A stretch of DNA of 6,411 bases from JBKJVQ01 sp046717125. Its GTDB lineage: Bacteria; Pseudomonadota; Alphaproteobacteria; Rhizobiales; Methyloligellaceae. The position numbers and the translations under genes were made by a program. Location: NCBI GenBank assembly GCA_046717125.1, contig JBKJVQ010000237.1, positions 1 to 6,411 on the forward strand, read 5' to 3'. Positions within the stretch are counted from its first letter, which is position 1; every line of letters starts with the position of its first letter. The notes beneath the pieces are model-generated. The model saw nothing but the letters and a program-made list of their open reading frames with translations, made no database searches and had not been told where the DNA came from. Below, piece by piece: positions 1 through 5,520 of the stretch.

Positions 1-323
1 GTGCGGTTGCGGTTGTCCGTCAGCGCCTCGACGATGATGCCGACGCCGCCTAAGCCAAAACCCTCGTAGCGCATCTCGGCATAGTCCGCGCCGCCCGCCT
101 CCTGGCTCTTCTTTATCGCGCGCTCGATATTGTCCTTCGGCATGTTCTGCACGCGCGCCGCCGCGATCGCGCCCCTGAGCCGCGCGTTGGCCGCAGGGTC
201 GGGCATGCCCAGCTTGGCCGACGCCGTGATCTCGCGGGCGAGCTTGGAGAACAGCCTCGCGCGCTTCTTGTCCTGCGCGCCCTTGCGGAACTGGATGTTC
301 TTGAATTTTGAGTGGCCGGCCAT
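1..323 (-). CDS. yebC: YebC/PmpR-family DNA-binding regulator, N-terminal 107 codons (runs off the left edge)
   Basis: The minus-strand frame opens with MAGHSKFKNIQFRKGAQDKK and continues with FSKLAREIT, MPKDNIERAIKK, YEGFGLGGVGIIVEALTDNR. These are the hallmark blocks of the YebC/PmpR family. The family is usually about 240-250 residues, so somewhat over half is missing beyond the window. Family members are cytoplasmic; some act as DNA-binding transcriptional regulators, and recent work on relatives assigns a role in relieving ribosome stalling at proline-rich stretches. The ATG at 323-321 is chosen because the family conserves MAGHS at the extreme N-terminus. No Shine-Dalgarno sequence precedes it (the upstream bases read TATAACGACCGCC), so a leaderless transcript is possible. 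In alphaproteobacteria this gene commonly lies just upstream of ruvC-ruvA-ruvB and near a ymdB-like gene. Here the ymdB homologue is 5.2 kb upstream on the same strand. Identification is firm; the exact biochemical role is family-level inference. Confidence 0.96.
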   Translation of the reverse strand, partial: MAGHSKFKNIQFRKGAQDKKRARLFSKLAREITASAKLGMPDPAANARLRGAIAAARVQNMPKDNIERAIKKSQEAGGADYAEMRYEGFGLGGVGIIVEALTDNRNR

Positions 324-330
324 GGCGGTC

Positions 331-357
331 GTTATAGATTTGCCGATCTGGCAAATC
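331..357 (-). promoter_or_regulatory. Operator-like palindrome and possible -10 box upstream of yebC
   Basis: A perfect 8-bp inverted repeat, GATTTGCC (337-344) and GGCAAATC (350-357) with a 5-nt spacer, lies 13 bp upstream of the yebC start. On the minus strand it is followed at once by TATAAC (336-331), which resembles a sigma-70 -10 hexamer. Seven bases separate that hexamer from the ATG, so transcription would start at or very near the start codon, fitting the missing ribosome-binding site. I see no convincing -35 box at standard spacing. The palindrome would overlap the polymerase site and could be an operator. The sequence elements are directly seen; their function is inferred. Confidence 0.4.
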
Positions 358-458
358 CAGAGTTGCGCGTTTTGCGGACAGAGTTAGCGCCCCGTTTACC
401 ACCTCGCGCGCAAATTGGTGATGTTCCCGGCATGCCGGGCGTGGACCGGAGGGGTGTG

Positions 459-692
459 ATGGCTGTCGCGCAGCAGATACGAACCGTGGCGATCGAAATC
501 ACGGAGGAGGTCACGCACGCGACGGCATGCGACATGGACCGGACGCGCATGCTGCTCGAAGTCTCGCTGCGCTGCGCCGAAGCCGCCGCGCACATGGCCG
601 GCGCGACCGAGGCCCTGTCGCTGGAGCACGCCGACGCCGAACGCGCGCTGGCGCATCTGGATGCGGCTATCGCCTGCCTCAAAAACGCTTAG
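459..692 (+). CDS. Small predicted all-helical protein of unknown function (77 aa)
   Basis: I do not recognise this 77-residue protein. The start is set at ATG 459-461 because GGAGGGG (448-454) sits 4 nt upstream. The frame stays open further upstream to a GTG at 312, but that extension would run into the yebC promoter and has poorer codon use. The protein is rich in Ala, Glu, Leu and Arg, and nearly all of it looks helical, with heptad-like segments such as MLLEVSLRCAEAAAHMAGA and ADAERALAHLDAAIACL. It has three cysteines (about residues 24, 39 and 73), no signal peptide and no membrane segment, so a cytoplasmic helical bundle or a partner-binding protein is plausible. Third codon positions are strongly G/C, as in real genes of this genome. 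It is divergent from yebC and is followed 121 bp later by the broken beta-helix gene. I assign no function. Confidence 0.6.
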   Translation: MAVAQQIRTVAIEITEEVTHATACDMDRTRMLLEVSLRCAEAAAHMAGATEALSLEHADAERALAHLDAAIACLKNA

Positions 693-813
693 TCTCGGCC
701 GCGCGGCAAGACGCCAAGCCATCTGGACCATTGCCCCCTCGAATCGCTAGCCTCCGCCATGGCAGACCGTGGATGCGCGACGCGCTCCCGGCCATGGGCG
801 GAAGGGCTTGACG

Positions 814-2260
814 ATGAGACGCGCGATCGCGACCGCATTGATATTCTGCGTGGGGTTTGCCGGCGGGGTGGCCGGCGCAGGCGAATCGCAACCGTCGGAA
901 AGCATCCCCCGCGCCGTGAAGGTCGCGCGAGCGACGGCCATCCCCAAATGCACGCTGTTCGCGGACGCCGCGTCGCAAGGCGGCGAGGGATCGGCGCAAA
1001 GCCCGCACGCGACGATCGCGGCGGCGGTGGAGGCCGCGGAGCCCGGCGCGGTGATCTGCGTCGCGGAAGGGACGTACGCGGAGCAGATCAAGCCGGGCGA
1101 GAAGCATTTCACCCTCTCCGGCGGTTTCCAGTCGGGCAGCGGTTTCACCGTCCGAGACTCGGCGAAATATGTAAGCCATGCAAAGGGGAATGGCGGCGGC
1201 TCGTTCATCCACATCGTGGACCCGGGGCCGAAAGGCGATCAGCGCACCGCCATCAACGGCTTCGAGATCTAGAACTATGCGCGGGCGATCGTCCGCGAGC
1301 ACTGGGAGTCGCAGCATTTCGACGTCACCAACAATTTCATCCACGACAATGACTGCAAGGACATGGCGCTCGCCGGCGCGGGCCTCGCGCTGAACAACGT
1401 CTCGGGGCGGATCGCCGGCAATGTGTTCGAGGGCAACCGATGCGGGCGCGGAGGCGCGGTCTTCATCAATGACGCTGTCAACCAGAACAGCGTCGTTCTC
1501 CGCCGCAATCGCGTGCATGACAATCACGGGCTGGAGCCCGGCGCCTCGCATGGCGGCGCGTTCTATCTGTTCGGCAACAAGCTCGAGATCGTCGGCAATC
1601 TGTTCACGGACAACAGCGTGACGCAGTGGGGCGGCGGGCTCTTTATCGGCGAGTATACGCCGGGCGGGCAGGTGACCACCGCGACGCTCTCCTGGAATGT
1701 CTATCGCGGCAACCGCGCCGGCGATTCAGGCGGCGGCTTCTTCTGCGACGAGGGCGCGGACTGCTTCGCCTCGCACGAGATCTACGACCGGAACTGCGGC
1801 GGCAATATCCTGGTCGATGGCGGAGCCGGCGGCTCCGGTCCGACGATCACGATTTTCGACCGCATCACCAATGTCAGCGCGCTGACCCCGGCCTGCGACG
1901 GACCCGGGATCGGCCTCTTCGTTGACACCTATGAAGGCCTCGCGCCGGACAATCACCGCATCACCAATTCGATTTTCTGGGGCAATGGGGAGGGCGCCGA
2001 CTTCGCCGTGTCCTGCGGCTCAGGCTGCGACCAGCTCAAGGTCAGCGTCGATCACAGCCTCGCGCAAGAGAAGCACGCGGACGGCACCATCAAGATCGTG
2101 TTCGGTAAGGGCATGGTCGCGCCTGCCGACCCATTGTTTGTGGATGCGGCAGCGGGGGATTTCCGGCTTCGGGAGGGGCCCGGCGGCCGATGATGAGGAG
2201 ATCGGGTTTATGGGGGGAGCGGTGGGGCTTCTCGGGTGCAGTGAGCGTGCCGAGAGTTAA
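814..2260 (+). pseudogene. Secreted right-handed beta-helix protein gene, broken by an in-frame amber and an apparent 3' frameshift
   Basis: Start ATG 814 has GGAAGGG (800-806) 7 nt upstream and opens a signal peptide, MRRAIATALIFCVGFAGGVA, with likely cleavage after AGA at about residue 22. Next comes the N-cap typical of parallel beta-helix proteins (LFADAASQGGEGSAQSPHAT, then AAVEAAEPGAVICVAEGTYAE), then beta-helix rungs rich in N and G such as FDVTNNFIHDND, RIAGNVFEGNRCGRGG, LEIVGNLFTDNS and NSIFWGNGEGA. TAG at 1270-1272 interrupts the frame after FEI (codon 153), yet the same frame stays open and homologous for 306 more codons to TGA 2191. There the text REGPGGR looks like a damaged form of the common C-terminal motif FRLxxGSPA. 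Moving to the next frame near 2176-2180 gives PAADDEEIGFMGG and ends at TAA 2258. Two independent lesions favour a pseudogene. A sequencing error or suppressed amber remains possible. The enzyme activity, if any (polysaccharide lyase-like folds are common), cannot be read from the sequence. Confidence 0.8.
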
Positions 2261-2436
2261 CGAAACCTTGGAGAGATCAGAGTAATGAGGCTATGGCTGA
2301 TAAGATCGCCGTCACTTCACGCTTCGCGGGCCAGCGAGTGAGATCATGCAATATACGGGCGTTCGCTTAACAGTCGGGATGGTGAGCCTCTTCCGCGAGC
2401 CTTACTTGCACCTGGGCGTTCAAGTGAGCGACGTGA

Positions 2437-2721
2437 TGCAGCAATTTTATCGCGCCATCCACACACCTGGTCGACTTGGTACCGCAGCTTGCGGCGTGGC
2501 CCGACCTTACCGGCGAAGACTACAAATTTTGCAACGCGCTCGGCAAAGAGGCGCACGACATGGGAATCGGCGGCTTTCTCTCGCCGTCAGCCCGAAATGC
2601 TGGGGGAACAACCCTACCAACATTCGATCGCAACGCTCTCTCAAATCCCGTGGTCGAAGCGACGGCGCGGCTATCATACGACATGGGCGGCACGGTGGTG
2701 GAGTACCTAGAACTTGAGTAG
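2437..2721 (+). pseudogene. RES-domain toxin (NAD+ phosphorylase family), C-terminal fragment
   Basis: The frame open from 2437 to TAG 2719-2721 reads HLVDLVPQLAAWPDLTGEDY, then a helix (KFCNALGKEAHDMG), then GFLSPSARNAGGTTLPTFD, NALSNPVV and a terminal strand, VVEYLELE. This order matches the C-terminal half of RES-domain proteins: a Leu-Asp segment, a short helix, the SPSARxxGG motif and a final beta strand. RES proteins are toxins that deplete NAD+ and normally pair with an Xre/MbcA/ParS-type antitoxin. The family is named for conserved Arg, Glu and Ser; the Ser of SPSAR remains, but the N-terminal half with Arg and Glu is absent. Upstream, the frame is closed by TGA 2434-2436, and I find no N-terminal half or antitoxin in any frame of 2261-2436, a 176-bp stretch with no other gene. 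The only in-frame starts are weak TTG-type codons. It is probably an inactive remnant. Confidence 0.7.
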
Positions 2722-2750
2722 CCCCTCATTAATTCGCAGTTCACCGTGAT

Positions 2751-2888
2751 GCCCCTCCTCCAGGCCCAGGTATTCTCCGCATCGGTCCAACACTGCCCAC
2801 TCTCGTCCTTGAGGAGCGTGAAGCCATGACGGTCGACATCGACAACGCCGACCGTCACCTCCGACTTCACGATCCGGCACGCGTCGCT
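2751..2888 (-). pseudogene. Decayed partial copy of small exported protein B (B')
   Basis: On the minus strand this reads ACRIVKSEVTVGVVDVDRHG, then FTLLKDESGQCWTDAENTW and AWRRG. It is a degenerate copy of the C-terminal 50-odd residues of the intact neighbour at 3159-3542 (ACRMVKSEVAVTVVDVDQRG and so on). Over 39 ungapped residues I count 30 identities. The copy lacks the signal peptide and the first ~72 residues, and has a 30-bp in-frame deletion removing GYFDTPAKVK, so TWAWRRG corresponds to IW(…)AWKKG. The stop codon is also lost and the frame reads on into unrelated sequence towards the RES fragment. It has no start codon or ribosome-binding site of its own. It lies directly after the stop codon of A', the result of a deletion of roughly 310 bp relative to the intact copy. 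Confidence 0.85.
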
Positions 2889-2893
2889 GCCCC

Positions 2894-3136
2894 TCACTCC
2901 AACTCGATAGGCCCAAGGTCCACCGCGCCATCCCGCGCCACGCCGTTGCGGTCCGCCGGGGCATCCTCCAAAACCTCGCCCTTGCCGAAATAGGGCGAGG
3001 CCTTCGTCGGGGTGAAATCGTTCGCGTCGTGGGTACCGGGGCCAAAAGCCTTGAACCAGCCCGGCGAGAAGTTCTCGATTGCCGTCTTGCCCCTGCCCGG
3101 CGTCCGGCCCTCCATCTTTCCGGCGACACATCCGAG
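2894..3136 (-). pseudogene. Decayed partial copy of the C-terminus of beta-helix protein A (A')
   Basis: On the minus strand the frame reads VAGKMEGRTPGRGKTAIENF, then SPGWFKAFGPGTHDANDF and ends DRNGVARDGAVDLGPIELE before TGA 2896-2894. This is the last ~78 residues of protein A (3645-5456). From MEGR onward I count 61 of 74 positions identical, with one residue deleted (GPGMTHD has become GPGTHD). Homology fades at about 3136, where the copy meets the sequence just past the end of gene B. A stop codon (TAG near 3154) closes the frame upstream. A 73-residue ORF can start at the internal Met (3115-3113), but it has no signal peptide, no N-terminal homology and no good ribosome-binding site. 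All the signal-peptide, linker and most of the beta-helix portions are missing. It is best read as the residue of a tandem duplication. Confidence 0.88.
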
Positions 3137-3158
3137 GGTTGCGTGGGAACTCTAGCGT

Positions 3159-3542
3159 TCACCCCTTCTTCCAAGCCTTGACCTTCGCGGGCGTGTCGAA
3201 GTAGCCCCAGATATTCTCCGCGTCGGTCCACCACTGCCCGCTCTCGTCCTTGACGAGCGCGAAGCCGCGCTGGTCGACATCGACCACGGTGACCGCCACT
3301 TCCGACTTGACCATGCGGCATGCGCCGCTTGCGACTTGCGCTTCGACGAACGCGCGCAAGCCTTCGGAGGTCGGCTGCCGGACAATCCGCGCATGTTCGA
3401 TCGTCGGCTCGATCGCTTTGCACAGGAGCGCGCCCATCGGCATGGTCACGCGCTCCTCGGCGGCAAGGGGCGCGCAGGCGAGAATGGTGAACGCCGCCGT
3501 TAGAAGGAGATCGCGTTGCGCCCTGACGATGCCGTCTCTCAT
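3159..3542 (-). CDS. Small exported protein of unknown function (protein B, 127 aa)
   Basis: I do not recognise this family. The start is ATG 3542-3540, preceded on the minus strand by GGGGGAG about 5 nt upstream. The N-terminus (MRDGIVRAQR, then DLLLTAAFTILACAPLAAEE) is a signal peptide with a charged start and a hydrophobic core; cleavage after PLAA is likely. Cys23 within ILAC could be a weak lipobox, so a lipoprotein cannot be excluded. The mature part begins with VTMPMGALLCKAIEPTIEHA, then a predicted helix (SEGLRAFVEAQVASGAC), then a beta-rich C-terminal part (VAVTVVDVDQRG, ALVKDESGQWWTDAENIWGY). Two cysteines (41 and 75) could form a disulfide in the periplasm. The gene follows A by 102 bp on the same strand, with a twin-hairpin repeat between, and the A-B order is preserved in the decayed copy. 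That supports a functional link, but no activity can be assigned. Confidence 0.85.
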   Translation of the reverse strand: MRDGIVRAQRDLLLTAAFTILACAPLAAEERVTMPMGALLCKAIEPTIEHARIVRQPTSEGLRAFVEAQVASGACRMVKSEVAVTVVDVDQRGFALVKDESGQWWTDAENIWGYFDTPAKVKAWKKG

Positions 3543-3563
3543 CTGCTCTCCCCCAGTTTACCG

Positions 3564-3633
3564 CGACGTCCCCCGGCTTGACCGGGGGACCCAGTCCGGC
3601 GTCTGGATGGCCCGGTCAAGCCGGGCCACGTCG
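3564..3633. repeat. Twin-hairpin intergenic repeat (two related 31-bp arms in inverted orientation)
   Basis: Two 31-bp arms (3564-3594 and 3603-3633) are inverted copies of each other around an 8-nt centre, differing at 5 positions. Each arm is also a perfect local hairpin: CCCCCGG, loop CTTGA, CCGGGGG (3570-3588) and GGCCCGG, loop TCAAG, CCGGGCC (3609-3627). Four of the five differences between arms (CC to GG and GG to CC) are compensatory, so both local stems remain perfect. Palindromes with a CCCGGCTTGACCGGG core are common as dispersed intergenic elements in alphaproteobacteria (recalled, not searched). Between A and B it could act as an mRNA stabiliser, an attenuator or simply a mobile repeat. 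Confidence 0.85.
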
Positions 3634-3644
3634 CATCAATGTAC

Positions 3645-5456
3645 TCACTCCACCTCGATAGGCCCGAGGTCCACCGCGCCATCCCGCGCCACGCCGTTGC
3701 GGTCCGCCGGGGCATCCTCCAAAACCTCGCCCTTGCCGAGATAAGGCGCGCTCTTCGTCGGGGTGAAATCGTTCGCGTCGTGGGTCATGCCCGGGCCGAA
3801 CGCCTTGAACCAGCCTGCGGAGAATTTATCCATCGCCGTCTCGCCCTCGCCGGCCTCCCGGCCCTCCATCTTGCCGGCGACATAGAGGTTCCCGCGATAG
3901 ACGTTCTCGCCGACCGTATCGTCTACCCCCATCAGCATCGCATAGGGGCTCACGGTCAGCTTGCCGGCCTCGTCGACGCGCGTGCCGAGGAGGACGTTGT
4001 TGGCGAATTCGTTGCGCGTCGAATGGTTGATGAACTGCACCGCGTGCTTGTCGCGCGTGATGAAGATGTTGTGCAGGATCTTGTTATCGGATGAGCCGAG
4101 CTTGGGATTTTCCGTCTCCTGCCAGAAGCTCACATTGTGCCGCTCCTGCGGGCCGAAGACGTTGTTGCGGATGACGCTCCGGCGCACGGATGTGAAGTTC
4201 GGGCCGACCGCCGAGCGGTGGAAATAATTCCCGTCGACGAGGAAATAATCGCTCGCGCCCTGGCCGCCTTCGCCCTCGCCCGCATAGGCGTCGCAGCGCG
4301 GATCATCATGCTCGATGCCGACTTGCGTGCAGGTCGAGGCCGGGTCGGCATTGATCTGGAAATCGCTCGATGCATTCGAGTGCGTTTCGTTGAAGCGCAC
4401 GATGTTCCAGTCGCCGCCATTGCTCAAATACATGCCGTGGCCGTCGCCTTTCTTCGCCCCATGGCCGACGTTGTTCTCGAACACCGCCCAATCGGAATGG
4501 CCGGTGAAGAACGGGTCGCGGTCCTGGTCATGGCCGTCGCAGTTCATCACCGCGATGCCGCGCGAGTGCTTGCTCGCCGCGTAGTCCGCGCCCACCGCGC
4601 GCACGCCGAAATTGCCGCCGATCAGCTCGAAGCCGTCGACGGCGATGTAGTTGGCGTCCTCAAAGTTGAAGCAGGTCGCCCGCCCCTCGTTGCAGCAGGT
4701 GATCTGTACGCCGATCGTCCTGTCCTTGTTGCGCTCGGCATAGAGCACGATCGGCTGATCGTAGGTGCCGCTGTTCTCCTTCTCGAAGCCGAAGCAGCCA
4801 TCGTATTTTCCGCGCAGGAAATAGATCACCGTGCCGGGACGCGCGGCCGCGATCGCCTCCTTGACAGACATGGGCGTGTTGAGCGTTGCGCCGTCGCCGC
4901 CGCCGTCCGGGCTCACATAGATGATGCGCGAGGCCTGCCACGCCGGGTCCGTATAGTAGCGGTTGAACTTCTCCGGGAAGCCCATGAAGTCGCCGCCCCG
5001 CGTGACCGCAGGCTCCCTGCGATCGGCCGCGATCGCGCCGCCCTCGCCGTCGTCATCCTCAGCGGCGGCGGCCGGGGGCTCTTCCTTATCCTCGGTTGCC
5101 GCAGGCGCGGTCTCGTCCTCGCCCTCCTCGGCGGCGGCTGGCGCAGTCTCCTCCTCGTCGTCCTGCGCGGCGGGCGCGGGCCCCCCGGTCGGACTTGTCG
5201 AGGAGCGGCCCTGTTTGAGCTTCCTGACGTGGCCACGCGCGAGATCGGCGTAGAAACCGTCCGGATGGCGCGCGAGAAACGCCTCCCACGCCTCAACCGT
5301 GCCAAGGTCTTTGGCGGCTTCGAACGCGTCCTTCGCGCCCGCTTTTTCCGCGTGTGCGCTGGCGTGGCGCATCGGCGATAATTTGAGAGACCCCGTATCG
5401 ACCGGAAGGACGATCAGCGCGCCGACGAGAAGGGTTCCGAAACACAGGCGGCTCAT
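3645..5456 (-). CDS. Large exported right-handed parallel beta-helix protein (protein A, 603 aa)
   Basis: ATG 5456-5454 is chosen because GGAGGG (5466-5461) lies 4 nt upstream and the frame then begins a signal peptide (MSRLCFGTLLVGALIVLP); cleavage after ASAHA at residue 36 is likely. The open frame continues upstream into ymdB, but that part is only overlap. Residues 43-80 (DAFEAAKDLGTVEAWEAFLA, then HPDGFYADLARGHVRKL) form a short helical motif that I recall from alphaproteobacterial exported and caspase-like proteins. Residues about 97-140 are an acidic Ala/Pro/Glu linker of three imperfect repeats (EETAPAAAEEGE-like). Residues 178-220 form the beta-helix N-cap (IIYVSPDGGG, then AIAAARPGTVIYFLRGKYDG), followed by rungs such as DGFELIGGNFGVRA, HGMYLSNGGDWNIVRFNETH, VIRNNVF and NKILHNIFIT. 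The C-terminus, RDGAVDLGPIEVE, resembles the usual DxGxxE ending. Such folds occur in polysaccharide lyases, epimerases and surface proteins; no active site is identifiable. The gene lies 64 bp after ymdB and ahead of B on the same strand. Confidence 0.92.
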   Translation of the reverse strand: MSRLCFGTLLVGALIVLPVDTGSLKLSPMRHASAHAEKAGAKDAFEAAKDLGTVEAWEAFLARHPDGFYADLARGHVRKLKQGRSSTSPTGGPAPAAQDDEEETAPAAAEEGEDETAPAATEDKEEPPAAAAEDDDGEGGAIAADRREPAVTRGGDFMGFPEKFNRYYTDPAWQASRIIYVSPDGGGDGATLNTPMSVKEAIAAARPGTVIYFLRGKYDGCFGFEKENSGTYDQPIVLYAERNKDRTIGVQITCCNEGRATCFNFEDANYIAVDGFELIGGNFGVRAVGADYAASKHSRGIAVMNCDGHDQDRDPFFTGHSDWAVFENNVGHGAKKGDGHGMYLSNGGDWNIVRFNETHSNASSDFQINADPASTCTQVGIEHDDPRCDAYAGEGEGGQGASDYFLVDGNYFHRSAVGPNFTSVRRSVIRNNVFGPQERHNVSFWQETENPKLGSSDNKILHNIFITRDKHAVQFINHSTRNEFANNVLLGTRVDEAGKLTVSPYAMLMGVDDTVGENVYRGNLYVAGKMEGREAGEGETAMDKFSAGWFKAFGPGMTHDANDFTPTKSAPYLGKGEVLEDAPADRNGVARDGAVDLGPIEVE

Positions 5457-5468
5457 GATCCCTCCGTT

Positions 5469-5519
5469 GGCTTGCAAACTAGCGGATAGGCTCCCCAAAT
5501 TAGGGCTTCGTTGCAAGCC
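5469..5519. promoter_or_regulatory. Long-spaced inverted repeat between ymdB and gene A
   Basis: GGCTTGCAA (5469-5477) and TTGCAAGCC (5511-5519) form a perfect 9-bp inverted repeat separated by 33 bp. It fills almost the whole 64-bp gap between the ymdB stop and the start of A, and ends 3 bp before the A ribosome-binding site (5466-5461). There is no T-run after it on the minus strand, so it is not an ordinary intrinsic terminator. The half-site centres are about 42 bp apart, close to four helical turns, which would suit a pair of protein-binding half-sites. An RNA stem just upstream of the ribosome-binding site is the alternative. The repeat is seen; the function is inferred. Confidence 0.4.
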
Positions 5520-5520
5520 G

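Larger units (their letters stand above)
2751..3136. repeat. Partial tandem duplication of the A-B gene pair
   Basis: This block repeats, in the same order and orientation, parts of 3159-3885. B-like sequence at 2751-2888 matches 3159-3332 (with a 30-bp gap), and A-like sequence at 2893-3136 matches 3644 to about 3885. The portion equivalent to 3333-3643, which includes the start of B and the twin-hairpin repeat, is missing. Bases 2916-2988 are identical to 3667-3739 (73 bp), whereas the B part differs at roughly one base in six. Confidence 0.9.

Noticed and set aside
692..715. Imperfect GC-rich hairpin right after the 77-aa gene as a terminator
   Set aside because: The stem has an internal loop and there is no T-run, so an intrinsic terminator is not supported.
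679..1551. 290-codon minus-strand open frame
   Set aside because: It overlaps the beta-helix gene antisense, has no recognisable motif, and has shadow-like composition.
1363..2193. Downstream part of the broken beta-helix gene as an independent gene starting at ATG 1363
   Set aside because: The AGGA before the ATG is too close to serve as a ribosome-binding site, there is no signal peptide, and the rungs continue directly from the part before the amber codon.
2293..2370. Short 25-codon frame (MADKIAVTSRF...) upstream of the RES fragment as a possible antitoxin or toxin N-terminus
   Set aside because: It is too short, has no clear ribosome-binding site and no antitoxin or RES motif; chance is the simplest explanation.
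2520..3131. Continuous 203-codon minus-strand open frame spanning A', B' and the RES region
   Set aside because: Only the B-like stretch in it is homologous to anything; the A' part is read in the wrong frame and the end is antisense to the RES fragment, so it is a chance fusion of remnants.
4137..5381. Long open frame (414 codons) on the plus strand
   Set aside because: It is antisense to the well-supported protein A, is composed of Arg/Ala/Val-rich text typical of high-GC shadow frames, and has no domain or ribosome-binding site.
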